NCBI GenBank assembly: GCA_003554915.1
Contig: PWHM01000020.1
Location: forward strand, 1 to 19,482
Direction: 5' to 3'
Source: Candidatus Nealsoniibacteriota bacterium
GTDB taxonomy: Bacteria; Patescibacteriota; Minisyncoccia; Minisyncoccales; PWPS01
DNA: 19,482 nt
Made by a program: the position numbers and the translations under genes. The notes beneath the pieces were generated by a model. The model saw only the letters and a list, made by a program, of their open reading frames with translations. It was not told the DNA's origin and did not search any database. Below are positions 6,238 through 14,902 of this stretch, piece after piece; position 1 is the first letter of the stretch; the number at the start of each line of letters is the position of its first letter.

Positions 6238-6359
6238 GATAGGTTTAACCTATCTATCAACTCAGGAGAGGTCCAACCTATCTTTAACTTAGAAGGGTGG
6301 GAAACCTGTCCTTTTTTAACTTAAACCTTCACTTTGTGACAGGTTAGACCTGTCACAAA
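6238..6359. repeat. Series of AGGT/ACCT palindromes, partly phased at 29 bases
   Basis: Four related inverted repeats follow each other: GATAGGTTTAACCTATC (6238-6254), a weaker copy GAGAGGTCCAACCTATC (6266-6282), a degraded GGTGGGAAACCTGTCC (6296-6311), and a perfect one with 12-base arms TTTGTGACAGGT / ACCTGTCACAAA around TAG (6333-6359). The first three are spaced about 29 bases apart and share flanks such as TTTAACTTAGAAG. The last could also work as a bidirectional terminator or a binding site. The function is unknown. Confidence 0.7.
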
Positions 6360-6366
6360 AAGGGTT

Positions 6367-6720
6367 GTCATTCTGAACGAACGCAGTGAAGTGCCAGCCG
6401 GCAGGCGGGAAGAATCCCAATAAACCACCACTGTCATTCCCGCGAAAGCGGGAATCTTATATAATAGAGGCATGCAAAGAGATTCCCGATCGGGGTCGGG
6501 AATGACGAACACTATTCGTCATCTCCAACTCGATTGGAGATCTCATCTATGACGCTTTTTGAAGGGATTCCCGCTTTCGCGGGAATGACGGAGAGGTGGT
6601 AGATTCCCGATCGGGGTCGGGAATGACAGTGAGTGTCGGGGTCGGGAATGACAGAGAGGTGGTAGGTTCCCGATCGGGGTCGGGAATGACGGTAAAATGG
6701 GAAGATTAATAGTTAAAAGT
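6367..6720. repeat. Cluster of GTCATTC-type palindromic repeats upstream of ileS
   Basis: This spacer is almost entirely repeats. A left half of family B (6367-6418) is followed by a complete 75-bp family A element (6433-6507). Then come single hairpin units: ATTCCCGCTTTCGCGGGAAT (6567-6586) and several forms of TTCCCGATCGGGGTCGGGAATGAC. A 37-base unit beginning GAGAGGTGGTAG occurs at 6591-6627 and again at 6654-6690, with a shortened copy between them. The ATTCCC-8 bases-GGGAAT hairpin resembles the dRS3 repeats known from Neisseria. No real ORF is present. Confidence 0.8.
6433..6507. repeat. 75-bp composite palindromic repeat, family A
   Basis: It starts GTCATTCCCGCGAAAGCGGG and ends TCGGGAATGACG. 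Each half is itself a hairpin (ATTCCC...GGGAAT), and the two halves are inverted relative to each other around a variable centre containing AATAGAGGCATGCAAAGAG. Size and layout equal the two copies at 19298-19371 and 19409-19482, but the centre has diverged. Confidence 0.8.
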
Positions 6721-6780
6721 TAACAGTAAAATTCGAGCAATTGGATTTTTTTATTAGTGATTAAAAATTTTAATGATTTA

Positions 6781-6789
6781 TGCTATTAT
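6781..6789 (+). promoter_or_regulatory. Extended -10 promoter of the ileS operon
   Basis: TGCTATTAT is an extended -10 box just downstream of the repeat cluster. The predicted transcription start, 6796, coincides with an in-frame TTG codon 27 bases before the ATG I prefer for ileS. There is no clear -35. Confidence 0.6.
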
Positions 6790-6822
6790 TAACTATTGAA
6801 ATTAGTTTTTAATTTAAAAGGT

Positions 6823-9648
6823 ATGGATTTTTCAAAGATAGAAGAAGAAATAATAGATTTTTGGAAAGAGAAAAATATATTCCGAAAAACTCTGGAAAAG
6901 AGAAAGGACGCCGATCTTTTCAGTTTTTATGACGGTCCGCCTTTCGCTACCGGAAAACCCCACTACGGCCATGTATTGGCCAGCACTATCAAGGATAGCG
7001 TTTTGCGCTATAAAACAATGCGGGGCTACCGGGTTCCCAGAAGAGTCGGTTGGGATTGTCACGGTCTCCCGGTTGAAAATTTGATTGAAAAAGAGATTGA
7101 CGTAAACAGCAAGCGGGAGATTGAAGAAGAGATAGGAATTGAGAAGTTCAATGCCAAATGCAGGGATTCGGTATTCAGATGTGTGGACGACTGGAAAGAG
7201 ACCTTGACTCGAGTAGGCAGGTGGGCTGACTACGAAAACGATTACGCCACCATGGATGAAGAATATACCGAATCCGTCTGGTGGGTCTTCAAAAAGCTCT
7301 GGGAAAGAGAGCTGGTCTATAAGGATTACAGAATTTCTCCTTATTGCCCTCGATGCGGAACTCCGATCTCCAACTTTGAAGTTAATCAAGGTTACGAGAT
7401 GACTACCGACCCTTCGGTTTTTATGAAAATGAAAGTTAAAACCGGTCAGTTCAAAGGGGCTTATCTTTTGGCTTGGACTACCACACCTTGGACTCTGCCC
7501 GGAAACGTCGCTTTGGTGGTTGATGAAGATTTCAGCTACGTACTGGTTGAAAACGGGGGCGAGGAGTTGATTTTGGCCAAAGAAAAACTTGAGATCCTGG
7601 AAGAAGAATATGAAGTTAAAAAAGAATTCAAAGGTAAAGATTTGGAAGGGGTGGAATACGAACCACTCTATCCTTATATGAAAGAGGCCGCTCCGGAAGG
7701 TATCGACAATTGCTTTAAGGTCTATTTGGCCGACTTCGTAACTTTGGAAGAGGGTACGGGAATAGTTCATACGGCGGTAATGTACGGTGAAGATGACTTT
7801 GAGTTGGGTAAAGAAATCGGCCTGCCCTTCTTTCACTTAGTTGATGAAGAGGGTAAGTTTAATGAACATGCCGGGCAATGGAAAGGTATGTTTGTCAAAA
7901 AAGCGGATAAAGAAATTTTGGAGGATTTAAAAGAAAAAAATCTGCTTTATAAAAAAGAGGATTACGAACACTCCTATCCGTTTTGCTGGCGTTGTGATAC
8001 TCCGCTTTTATACTATGCTTTTGACAGCTGGTATATAAAAGTTACCGAATTCAAGGATCAGCTTCTAAAAAACAATGAAAAAATTCACTGGGTTCCCGAA
8101 CACGTCAAAGAAGGACGTTTTGGCAATTGGCTCGAAGGCGCCAGAGACTGGTCGGTATCGAGAAACAGATTTTGGGGAGCCCCGATTCCGGTATGGGAAT
8201 GCACGGATTGCGATGAAAGAAAAGTGGTAGGCAGTGTTAAGGAGCTCGGAGAAAAACCGGAAGATTTACATCGGCCATACATAGATGAAGTAATTTTGGA
8301 ATGTGAGTGCGGAGGTGAAATGAAACGGGTTGAAGAGGTTTTCGATTGTTGGTTCGAGTCCGGTTCGATGCCCTACGCCCAAATGCACTACCCCTTTGAA
8401 AACAAAAAAAAGACCGAAGAAGCCTTTCCCGCCGACTTTATCGCCGAAGGCATGGATCAAACCAGAGGCTGGTTTTACACTTTGCACGTATTAGCCACCG
8501 CTTTGACTCTTGAAGACACGGGACTGGGAAAAGATGAGCCGGCCTACAGAAACGTGATCGCCAACGGCCTTCTTTTGGACGAAACCGGTAAAAAGCTGTC
8601 CAAAAGACTCAGAAACTATCCCGATATGAGTCACGTATTCGACACTTACGGTGCGGATTCATTAAGATTCTTTTTACTCTCTTCCACCAAAGTCGGTGAA
8701 GATTACAGATTTTCCGAAGAAAGGGTGAGAGAAACGAACAGAAAAGTTATTTCCACCCTTTGGCACTGCCACTCGTTTTTTGAGACTTATGTCGAAAACG
8801 CTTCATCCGATAATCTTGAACCGGAAAATCCACTAAACAGATGGATTCTGTCTCGGACACAAAGAGCAATAAAGAAGATAATTGAGGAAATGGATGACTA
8901 TAAATTAACCGAAGCGGCCAGGGAGGTTGAAGATTTAATTGAAGATTTGTCCAATTGGTATGTGAGGAGATCCAGAAACAAGTTTCAAAATCCGCAATCG
9001 AAAAAAGAAAAGAAAGAATTCGCCACCACTTTCCATTACGTATTGGTCAATGTGGTTAAGGCGGCGGCCCCTTTCACTCCTTTTGTAACCGACTATCTCT
9101 ATAAAAAACTCACCGGAAAGGAATCGGTCCATCTGGCCGATTATCCCGAGGTTGATGATTCACTTATCGACGAAAGCCTGGAAAAAGAGATGGAAAAAGT
9201 CAGAAAATTGGCTCAGGAAGCTTTATCCGAAAGAGCGAAGACGGGTATAAAGGTAAGACAACCCCTACCCGAATTGAAGATTGACAAAGAATTGTCCTCC
9301 GAAGTTGTGGATATTTTAAAAGAAGAAGTGAACGTTAAAAAAATTACCGTGGATGAGAAAGTCAAGTTGATAACCGACATCTCTCCCGAATTGAAGAAAG
9401 AAGGAATGGCCAGGGAGATACTCCGAAGAACTCAACATCTCAGAAAAAAGGCCGACCTCGTTCCCGGAGAAGAGATAAAGCTGTATTTCAGCGGAGATTT
9501 TGAAGATCTTTTGAAGCAGTACTCGGATTATCTTCGAAATCAGGCCGGAATCTCGGAAATGGAAAAGGTAGAAGCGGTAAAAACGGAAAACGTAAAAGAG
9601 ATTAGTTTTAAAAAAGGAGACCTGACCATAGGAATAGAAAAGATTTGA
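6823..9648 (+). CDS. ileS: Isoleucyl-tRNA synthetase (type-2-like)
   Basis: This 941-residue class I synthetase charges tRNA-Ile and edits Val. Features in order: F-Y-D-G-P-P-F-A-T-G-K-P-H-Y-G-H (HIGH-type motif at 47-50), W-D-C-H-G-L-P-V-E, C-P-R-C-G in the insertion, the editing domain with A-W-T-T-T-P-W-T-L-P and G-T-G-I-V-H-T-A, W-F-E-S-G-S-M-P-Y, and K-L-S-K-R (591-595) in place of KMSKS. The P-P-F-A-T-G-x-P-H-Y-G-H form is that of the eukaryote-like type 2 enzymes, several of which tolerate mupirocin; tolerance here is inference. I chose ATG 6823, preceded by A-A-A-A-G-G-T, a weak Shine-Dalgarno. A TTG at 6796, exactly at the predicted transcription start, would add nine residues. It is the first gene of an operon with recO, a surface protein and glyS. 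Confidence 0.96.
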   Translation: MDFSKIEEEIIDFWKEKNIFRKTLEKRKDADLFSFYDGPPFATGKPHYGHVLASTIKDSVLRYKTMRGYRVPRRVGWDCHGLPVENLIEKEIDVNSKREIEEEIGIEKFNAKCRDSVFRCVDDWKETLTRVGRWADYENDYATMDEEYTESVWWVFKKLWERELVYKDYRISPYCPRCGTPISNFEVNQGYEMTTDPSVFMKMKVKTGQFKGAYLLAWTTTPWTLPGNVALVVDEDFSYVLVENGGEELILAKEKLEILEEEYEVKKEFKGKDLEGVEYEPLYPYMKEAAPEGIDNCFKVYLADFVTLEEGTGIVHTAVMYGEDDFELGKEIGLPFFHLVDEEGKFNEHAGQWKGMFVKKADKEILEDLKEKNLLYKKEDYEHSYPFCWRCDTPLLYYAFDSWYIKVTEFKDQLLKNNEKIHWVPEHVKEGRFGNWLEGARDWSVSRNRFWGAPIPVWECTDCDERKVVGSVKELGEKPEDLHRPYIDEVILECECGGEMKRVEEVFDCWFESGSMPYAQMHYPFENKKKTEEAFPADFIAEGMDQTRGWFYTLHVLATALTLEDTGLGKDEPAYRNVIANGLLLDETGKKLSKRLRNYPDMSHVFDTYGADSLRFFLLSSTKVGEDYRFSEERVRETNRKVISTLWHCHSFFETYVENASSDNLEPENPLNRWILSRTQRAIKKIIEEMDDYKLTEAAREVEDLIEDLSNWYVRRSRNKFQNPQSKKEKKEFATTFHYVLVNVVKAAAPFTPFVTDYLYKKLTGKESVHLADYPEVDDSLIDESLEKEMEKVRKLAQEALSERAKTGIKVRQPLPELKIDKELSSEVVDILKEEVNVKKITVDEKVKLITDISPELKKEGMAREILRRTQHLRKKADLVPGEEIKLYFSGDFEDLLKQYSDYLRNQAGISEMEKVEAVKTENVKEISFKKGDLTIGIEKI

Positions 9649-9651
9649 TTT

Positions 9652-10389
9652 ATGTTTACTCGCTATAAAACGGAAGCTATCTTTCTTAAAAAATATCAGC
9701 GATTCGAGGCGGATGAGTACCTGATTGTTTATACGGAAGATTTCGGAAAGATGGGAGTTACCGGAAAATCGATAAGGAAGATCAAGTCCAAGTTGAAGTC
9801 CGGTGCTCGCCTTTTTTGCTATAGTGAAATAGAGTTCATCAGGGGAAGGTACTACAATATTTTGACCGATACGGACAAAGTCAACGGTTTTTCCGACATC
9901 AAAAAAAGCTTGGGGAAGCTTTCCACGTCTTTTAAGATGGCTTCACTTTTCGATTCTTTTTTGCCCGAAGAAGAAAAAGACGAACGACTTTGGCTTTTTT
10001 TGAAGAAGTCATTTCGGATTCTTGACGAAATGGAATTAAGATTAAAAAACGGAGAGAAAAGTGAAGATTTGCGCAGATTTTATTATTACTTCGCTTTTAA
10101 ATTCTTGGAGCTTGCGGGATATAAGCCGGAAGTTAACTGTTGTGTCGTGGATAAAAGATCAGAAGTTTCCGCTTTCAGCCCCCGGGAAGGAGGTCTTTTG
10201 TGCAAGGTTTGTTCGAAAAATATAAAGGACCCCCTGGAAGTCGGAATTAAGCCGGAGGACAGAGATTTCTTGAAAGCCGTTTCCGAGTCGGATATGGAGA
10301 ACTTTTTAAGAAGAAATTTGCAATTTTCCAACCTGGGAGAGCTGCTTAAAAACTACACGGCCGTACTCCCTTCCAAGGGCATGTCTTGA
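9652..10389 (+). CDS. recO: DNA repair protein RecO
   Basis: This 245-residue protein matches RecO. It has an N-terminal OB-fold region with Y-K-T-E-A-I-F-L-K-K-Y and D-E-Y-L-I-V-Y-T-E-D-F-G-K (residues 5-33), a helical centre with F-K-F-L-E-L-A-G-Y-K-P-E, and a zinc site made by C163-C164 and C184-x-x-C187. RecO helps load RecA at gaps and anneals single strands in the RecFOR pathway. It starts 3 bases after the ileS stop, so it is translated from the same mRNA. No recombination partner is encoded in the window. Confidence 0.9.
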   Translation: MFTRYKTEAIFLKKYQRFEADEYLIVYTEDFGKMGVTGKSIRKIKSKLKSGARLFCYSEIEFIRGRYYNILTDTDKVNGFSDIKKSLGKLSTSFKMASLFDSFLPEEEKDERLWLFLKKSFRILDEMELRLKNGEKSEDLRRFYYYFAFKFLELAGYKPEVNCCVVDKRSEVSAFSPREGGLLCKVCSKNIKDPLEVGIKPEDRDFLKAVSESDMENFLRRNLQFSNLGELLKNYTAVLPSKGMS

Positions 10390-10437
10390 ATAAGAAGGAT
10401 TGGTCTGGTAAACTTTAAAAGAAGATAGCATAAACAT

Positions 10438-12168
10438 ATGAAAAAAATGTTGAAAAAATTAGCCTTCTTTAGCTTTCTTTTAGCTTTAGTAGCCGGCACT
10501 ATTGCTTTCGTTTACTTTGAAAAGAGCAGCTTTTCTCAAGCTGATTTGAAAGTTGAAATTATCGGTCCGGAGGAGTTCGAGGTAGCTGAAGAAGTTGAGT
10601 ATAAAATAAGATATAGAAATAATAGCGACACACGTCTCGAGGACGTATCGGTTGTCTTCGAATATCCGGAAGCTTCGGTTCCCGTTGAGGAAGACGAGGA
10701 AGAGATAACCATGGAAAGAGACACCTTCAGGCGAATAGTGGAATTACCGAATATTAATCCCGGACAAGAGGAAACGATTGAATTCAAAGCCAAAATATTC
10801 GGCATGGAGAGAGATTCGGTAAAGGCTTCGGCCTGGTTCAATTATTCTCCGCAGAATCTATCAGCCAGCTATGAAGAGCCGAGAACTCATACCGGAATAA
10901 TAACCGAAGTGCCTCTCAGTTTTGAGTTCGACCTACCGAGTGAAATGAAAGCTGACGAAGAATTTCCGTTCAGGATGAGGTACTTTTCTCAGCTGGAAGG
11001 TGATTTGACCGACTTGGAAATAAGGATCGATTACCCTTCCGACTTCAAGTTTCTCCGTAGCACTCCCGCGGGAATTGAAGACGATCAGTGGGGAAAGGAC
11101 CTCCTGCCCGGAAACGAAGGTGGGGTCATTGAAATATTCGGCTCCTTGGAGGGCGAGCAGGGGGATATAAAGGGGTTCAAAGCCGAACTCGGAGTTTGGA
11201 AATTCGATAAATTTATTCCTCTCAGAAAGATAGAAGGAGAGATTCTTATTCCACAACCCAGTTTATATATCGATCCGATAATAAATGACAGCTCGGATTA
11301 CGTAGCCGGTTCGGGTGAAGATTTGTTTTATGAAATATACTTTAAAAACGTCGGAGACAGCATCTTGGAAGATTTATTCTTGACCGTTGATTTGGATACC
11401 GAACTTATGGATATGGACGGAGTCGACCCCTTGGACGGAAGGTTCCAAAAAAATGCGGGGACCATCACTTGGAGCCATGCTTCAGTTTCAAGACTCAGAA
11501 GACTCTATCCCGATGACGAAGAAAAGATATCTTTTTGGTCCAAAGTGAAAGAAACGGACCTGCCCTACAATCCCGAGATAAGAACTTCGATTAACTTGGA
11601 TCAAACCAGAACCGAAATAAGAACCAAAGTTAATACCGATTTGAAACTTTTCCAAGACTTTGCCGATGAAGAAAATGTTTTGAGTACGGTAGGACCTTTC
11701 CCTTTGAGATTAAACAGACCGAGCAGCTACACCGTTTATTGGACAGTTGAAAATTTTTATAATGACGTTGAGGACGTAAAAATAGTAGCCGAACTTCCGG
11801 AGGACGCTTCAATCGTTGAGAAGTATCCCGAGGATTCGGAATTAAATCACGACACGGAAACCGGAGAAGTTATTTGGGAATTGGAAAAAATTGAAAGAGG
11901 GGCGGGGGTTTCCCGCAAGGCCCCGGAAATTTATTTTCAAGTGGAAATAATTCCCATCTCTTCGGTGGATGAAGATTTTGAACTCATATCCGAAGCCGAA
12001 ATCAGCGGTGAAGACGCATGGACAGAAAAAGAGGTAACCCATAAAGTTGACGGGTTAACCCACGAAAATCTTCTTGATTTCTTTGATATTGATCCGGAAG
12101 AACCGGAAGTTGAAATTGAACCCGAAGAAGATGAGAAGGAAACGGAAGACGAAGAAGATAACAACTAA
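10438..12168 (+). CDS. Membrane-anchored surface protein with four DUF11-like domains and an acidic tail
   Basis: I do not recognise a named family for this 576-residue protein. A short basic start (M-K-K-M-L-K-K) and a hydrophobic segment at about 8-27 form a signal anchor, so nearly all of it should lie outside the membrane. The rest looks like four beta-sandwich repeats (about 35-155, 156-272, 275-400, 400-540). Each has a strand pattern such as Y-K-I-R-Y-R-N, F-R-M-R-Y-F, Y-E-I-Y-F-K-N or Y-T-V-Y-W-T-V-E-N followed by L-E-D-V or V-E-D-V and a strand, as in DUF11/CARDB-type cell-surface domains. Residues 551-576 are almost all Glu/Asp with Pro. There is no cysteine, lipobox or C-terminal sorting motif. 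It sits between recO and glyS, 48 bases after recO, perhaps with its own weak promoter (TGGTAAACT at 10406-10414). A structural or adhesion role is a guess. Confidence 0.8.
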   Translation: MKKMLKKLAFFSFLLALVAGTIAFVYFEKSSFSQADLKVEIIGPEEFEVAEEVEYKIRYRNNSDTRLEDVSVVFEYPEASVPVEEDEEEITMERDTFRRIVELPNINPGQEETIEFKAKIFGMERDSVKASAWFNYSPQNLSASYEEPRTHTGIITEVPLSFEFDLPSEMKADEEFPFRMRYFSQLEGDLTDLEIRIDYPSDFKFLRSTPAGIEDDQWGKDLLPGNEGGVIEIFGSLEGEQGDIKGFKAELGVWKFDKFIPLRKIEGEILIPQPSLYIDPIINDSSDYVAGSGEDLFYEIYFKNVGDSILEDLFLTVDLDTELMDMDGVDPLDGRFQKNAGTITWSHASVSRLRRLYPDDEEKISFWSKVKETDLPYNPEIRTSINLDQTRTEIRTKVNTDLKLFQDFADEENVLSTVGPFPLRLNRPSSYTVYWTVENFYNDVEDVKIVAELPEDASIVEKYPEDSELNHDTETGEVIWELEKIERGAGVSRKAPEIYFQVEIIPISSVDEDFELISEAEISGEDAWTEKEVTHKVDGLTHENLLDFFDIDPEEPEVEIEPEEDEKETEDEEDNN

Positions 12169-12174
12169 AGATAT

Positions 12175-13515
12175 ATGAAAAAATCAATTAAAAAAATTGT
12201 TTCTTTAACGAAAAGAAAAGGTTTTGTTTTTCCCTCTTCGATGATTTATGGAGGATTCAGTTCGACTTATGATTTCGGACCCAGAGGAGTTATGTTAAAG
12301 AACAAGCTGAAAGACAGTTGGTGGAAAGAAATGACCAGACGTCAATCCGATGTAGTCGGACTCGATTCGTCGATAATAATGAACCCCGACATTTGGCGGG
12401 CCTCGGGTCACCTTTCCAAAGGATTCGCCGATAAGCTCAGTGAGTGCAAGGAGTGCCACAAGAGGTTCAAGGACCTGGAAGAAGACGGTGAAAGCATTAA
12501 GAAGTGTCCCGAATGCGGGGGTAAGCTTATGGAGCCCAGAGATTTTAATTTGATGATGAAAACTTTCGTTGGTCCGGTGGAGAGTGAGGCGGCTACCGCT
12601 TATCTCAGAGCGGAAACTTGCCAGGGAATATTCGTCAACTTCAAAAACGTGATGGACTCCATGCGAGTTGATTTACCGTTCGGCATAGCCCAAATTGGAA
12701 AATCCTTCAGAAATGAAATCACTCCCGGAAACTTCATATTCAGAATGAGAGAGTTCGAGCAGATGGAAATGCAGTGGTTTTGTAAACAAAAAGAAGCTGA
12801 CGACTTTTTTGAAAAGTGGCTAAAGCGAAGATTCGAGTGGTATGAGAGGATGGGAATCGATATGAGCAAATTGAGAAAAAACGAAATAGGTGAAAAAGAA
12901 AGAGCACACTACGCTCAAAGACAAGTTGATATCGAGTACGAGTTTCCGTTCGGATGGGGAGAAATCGAAGGAATTCACAACAGAGGTGACTGGGATCTTT
13001 CCAATCATTCCGAGCACGGAGAAGAAGACTTTTCCGTAGACGGAGATTATCCTTGGGTAATAGAAACCTCGGTGGGCGTGGAAAGATGCTTTTTAGCTTT
13101 TTTGGTTGACAGTTATGACGAACTGGAAGAAGGGAGAAGCAGTGATGCCGATAAGAAAGAGACCGTGCTGCGACTCCACAGAAAACTTTCTCCGACTCAA
13201 GTGGCTGTCTTTCCCCTTATTAAAAAAGAAGAGGATTTGGTAAAAAAGGCCGAGAAAATATTTGACGACTTGAAAGTTGATTTCGATGCGATTTATGACG
13301 AAACCGGATCGATAGGTAAAAGATACAGAAGACAGGACGAAGTCGGTACACCGCTTTGTGTGACGGTTGATTTTGACAGTCTCGAAGACGACTCGGTCAC
13401 CCTCAGGGAAAGAGACAGCATGGATCAAATCAGGGTTGACATTGACGATCTTAAGAACGTGGTAGATCAATTTTTGAAAGGAGCCGACTTTCACTCTTTA
13501 GGTGAAAAGGTTTAA
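12175..13515 (+). CDS. glyS: Glycyl-tRNA synthetase, single-chain (alpha2, eukaryote/archaeal) type
   Basis: This 446-residue class II synthetase charges tRNA-Gly. It begins K-R-K-G-F-V-F-P-S-S-M-I-Y-G-G and has F-G-P-R-G (34-38). A zinc knuckle is formed by C91-x-x-C94 and C111-x-x-C114. Motif 2 is F-R-N-E-I-T-P (178-184), motif 3 is G-V-E-R (301-304), and the C-terminal anticodon-binding domain includes L-S-P-T-Q-V-A-V-F-P and G-S-I-G-K-R-Y-R-R-Q-D-E-V-G-T-P. This is the alpha2 enzyme of eukaryotes, archaea and some bacteria, not the alpha2-beta2 GlyQ/GlyS pair, although bacterial copies are also named glyS or glyQS. It starts 6 bases after the upstream stop, preceded by A-A-A-G-A-T and no clear Shine-Dalgarno. 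A strong terminator follows. Confidence 0.96.
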   Translation: MKKSIKKIVSLTKRKGFVFPSSMIYGGFSSTYDFGPRGVMLKNKLKDSWWKEMTRRQSDVVGLDSSIIMNPDIWRASGHLSKGFADKLSECKECHKRFKDLEEDGESIKKCPECGGKLMEPRDFNLMMKTFVGPVESEAATAYLRAETCQGIFVNFKNVMDSMRVDLPFGIAQIGKSFRNEITPGNFIFRMREFEQMEMQWFCKQKEADDFFEKWLKRRFEWYERMGIDMSKLRKNEIGEKERAHYAQRQVDIEYEFPFGWGEIEGIHNRGDWDLSNHSEHGEEDFSVDGDYPWVIETSVGVERCFLAFLVDSYDELEEGRSSDADKKETVLRLHRKLSPTQVAVFPLIKKEEDLVKKAEKIFDDLKVDFDAIYDETGSIGKRYRRQDEVGTPLCVTVDFDSLEDDSVTLRERDSMDQIRVDIDDLKNVVDQFLKGADFHSLGEKV

Positions 13516-13523
13516 CGGAATCT

Positions 13524-13555
13524 AAAAAAAGAGTCCCGGCTCGGGGGCTCTTTTT
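13524..13555 (+). terminator. Intrinsic terminator after glyS
   Basis: GAGTCCC (13531-13537) pairs with GGGGCTC (13544-13550), one pair being T-G. An A-tract before and a T-tract after extend the stem and supply the U-run. Because of the A-tract it could also stop transcription from the other strand. Confidence 0.9.
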
Positions 13556-13569
13556 AATTGGCTTTTTTC

Positions 13570-13578
13570 TGTTATAAT
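13570..13578 (+). promoter_or_regulatory. Extended -10 promoter of the M16 peptidase gene
   Basis: TGTTATAAT is a perfect extended -10 box. The predicted start, 13585, gives a leader of about 20 bases without a Shine-Dalgarno before ATG 13605. There is no clear -35. Confidence 0.75.
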
Positions 13579-13604
13579 AATCATAAAAGTTACTTTTTAA
13601 AGAT

Positions 13605-14882
13605 ATGCAAGATTATAAAAAACAAACTCTGGAAACGGGAATGGATGTAATCACCGCCCCTCAAAAAGGAACCAAAGCGGTGGTTGTTTTAGTTTTGGTT
13701 AAAACCGGATCGAAGTACGAAGAAAAGGAAACAATGGGAATTTCTCATTTTTTGGAACATATGCTTTTTAAGAAGACGGAGAAACGGCCCACCCCCTTGA
13801 AGGTGGCCGAAACTTTGGACAAGGTCGGTGGGGATTACAACGCTTTCACCTCTGAAGACTTTACCGGCTATTACGCCAAAGTGGCTACGGAAAAGCTGGA
13901 TTTAGCTCTGGATTGGGTTTCGGACATATACTTGAACTCCTTACTTCCCGAAAAGGAGATTGAAAAAGAAAAAGGGGTGATATCCGAAGAGATAAATATG
14001 AGATACGACAATCCGATGACCTACACCCAGGTTTTGTGGCAGAGACTCTTATACGGAGACCAGCCCGCCGGCTGGGACGTAGCCGGAACCAAAGAATCGG
14101 TAGCTTCGATTACCAGAGAGGATTTAATGGATTATATGAGCACTCAATACTCCGCTTCCAACAGTTTGGTAGTTTTGGCCGGAAACGTAAGCCACAAAGA
14201 GGGAAGAAAAAAGATAGCTAATTATTTTTCGGAGATAAAAAAAGAAAAGCCCAAGGATAAACCGGAAGTAACGGAAGATCAAGACGAACCCGAAGTTGAG
14301 ATTTTAAAAAGAGATACGGATCAAACCCATATTTGTATCGGTGCCAGAGCCTTCAGGGACATGCGGCCGGAAAGATACACTCAAGAAATCCTGGCCACTA
14401 TTTTGGGCGGCATGATGAGCTCGAGGCTTTTCAGTAAAGTAAGAGAGGAGCTGGGACTCGCTTATTACATCCAAGCGGCCGCTTCCAGTAATCCGGATAC
14501 CGGCTACCTGGTAGCCAGAGCGGGACTGGATAACGGAAACGTAATCGAGGGCATAAAAGCTATTTTGGGAGAGTTCAAGAAGATAAGAGAAGAACCGGCC
14601 TCGGAAGGGGAGCTGAAGAAGGCGCAAGACTACATCAAGGGAAAAACGGCTCTTAAGCTGGAATCGTCCGACTCTTTGGCTTTTTATTACGGCAGACAAG
14701 CTCTTTTGGAGAGGGACGTTTTGACGCCGATGGAACTTTTCAAAAGAATAGATCGGGTCTCCGTTGAGGATATAGAGAGAGTCAGTAATGAGATTTTCGT
14801 GCCCGAAAAACTCAACTTGGCCTTGATAGGCCCCTTCGAGGACGAGGACAGGTTTAAAAAAATACTCAAAAAGAACTTTTAG
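13605..14882 (+). CDS. M16 family zinc peptidase (processing-peptidase-like)
   Basis: This 425-residue protein has the inverted zinc motif H-F-L-E-H (His48, Glu51, His52) with the third ligand in E-K-E-K-G-V-I-S-E-E-I (about Glu128), as in family M16B. The second, inactive half includes A-T-I-L-G-G-M-M-S-S-R-L-F and V-R-E-E-L-G-L-A-Y-Y-I, the hallmark of the paired M16 fold. M16B enzymes are related to mitochondrial processing peptidase; the bacterial ones degrade or trim peptides. There is no signal peptide, so it should act in the cytoplasm. It follows the glyS terminator and has its own extended -10 promoter. No partner M16 gene is adjacent, so it may be a homodimer. Confidence 0.93.
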   Translation: MQDYKKQTLETGMDVITAPQKGTKAVVVLVLVKTGSKYEEKETMGISHFLEHMLFKKTEKRPTPLKVAETLDKVGGDYNAFTSEDFTGYYAKVATEKLDLALDWVSDIYLNSLLPEKEIEKEKGVISEEINMRYDNPMTYTQVLWQRLLYGDQPAGWDVAGTKESVASITREDLMDYMSTQYSASNSLVVLAGNVSHKEGRKKIANYFSEIKKEKPKDKPEVTEDQDEPEVEILKRDTDQTHICIGARAFRDMRPERYTQEILATILGGMMSSRLFSKVREELGLAYYIQAAASSNPDTGYLVARAGLDNGNVIEGIKAILGEFKKIREEPASEGELKKAQDYIKGKTALKLESSDSLAFYYGRQALLERDVLTPMELFKRIDRVSVEDIERVSNEIFVPEKLNLALIGPFEDEDRFKKILKKNF

Positions 14883-14902
14883 TTTCTTTCCTTGAAGATT
14901 TT

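Noticed and set aside
6321..6512. 63-codon ORF on the - strand with I-P-A-F-A-G-M-T
   Set aside because: This is the familiar spurious translation of GTCATTCCCG-type repeats; no promoter or start signal.
6367..6720. Possible CRISPR array
   Set aside because: The repeat units vary in length and orientation and overlap hairpins; there are no equal-length unique spacers and no cas genes.
6832..7836. 334-codon ORF on the - strand opposite ileS
   Set aside because: It lies wholly antisense to a confident ileS, is rich in Phe and Ser as expected of a shadow frame, and has no family resemblance.
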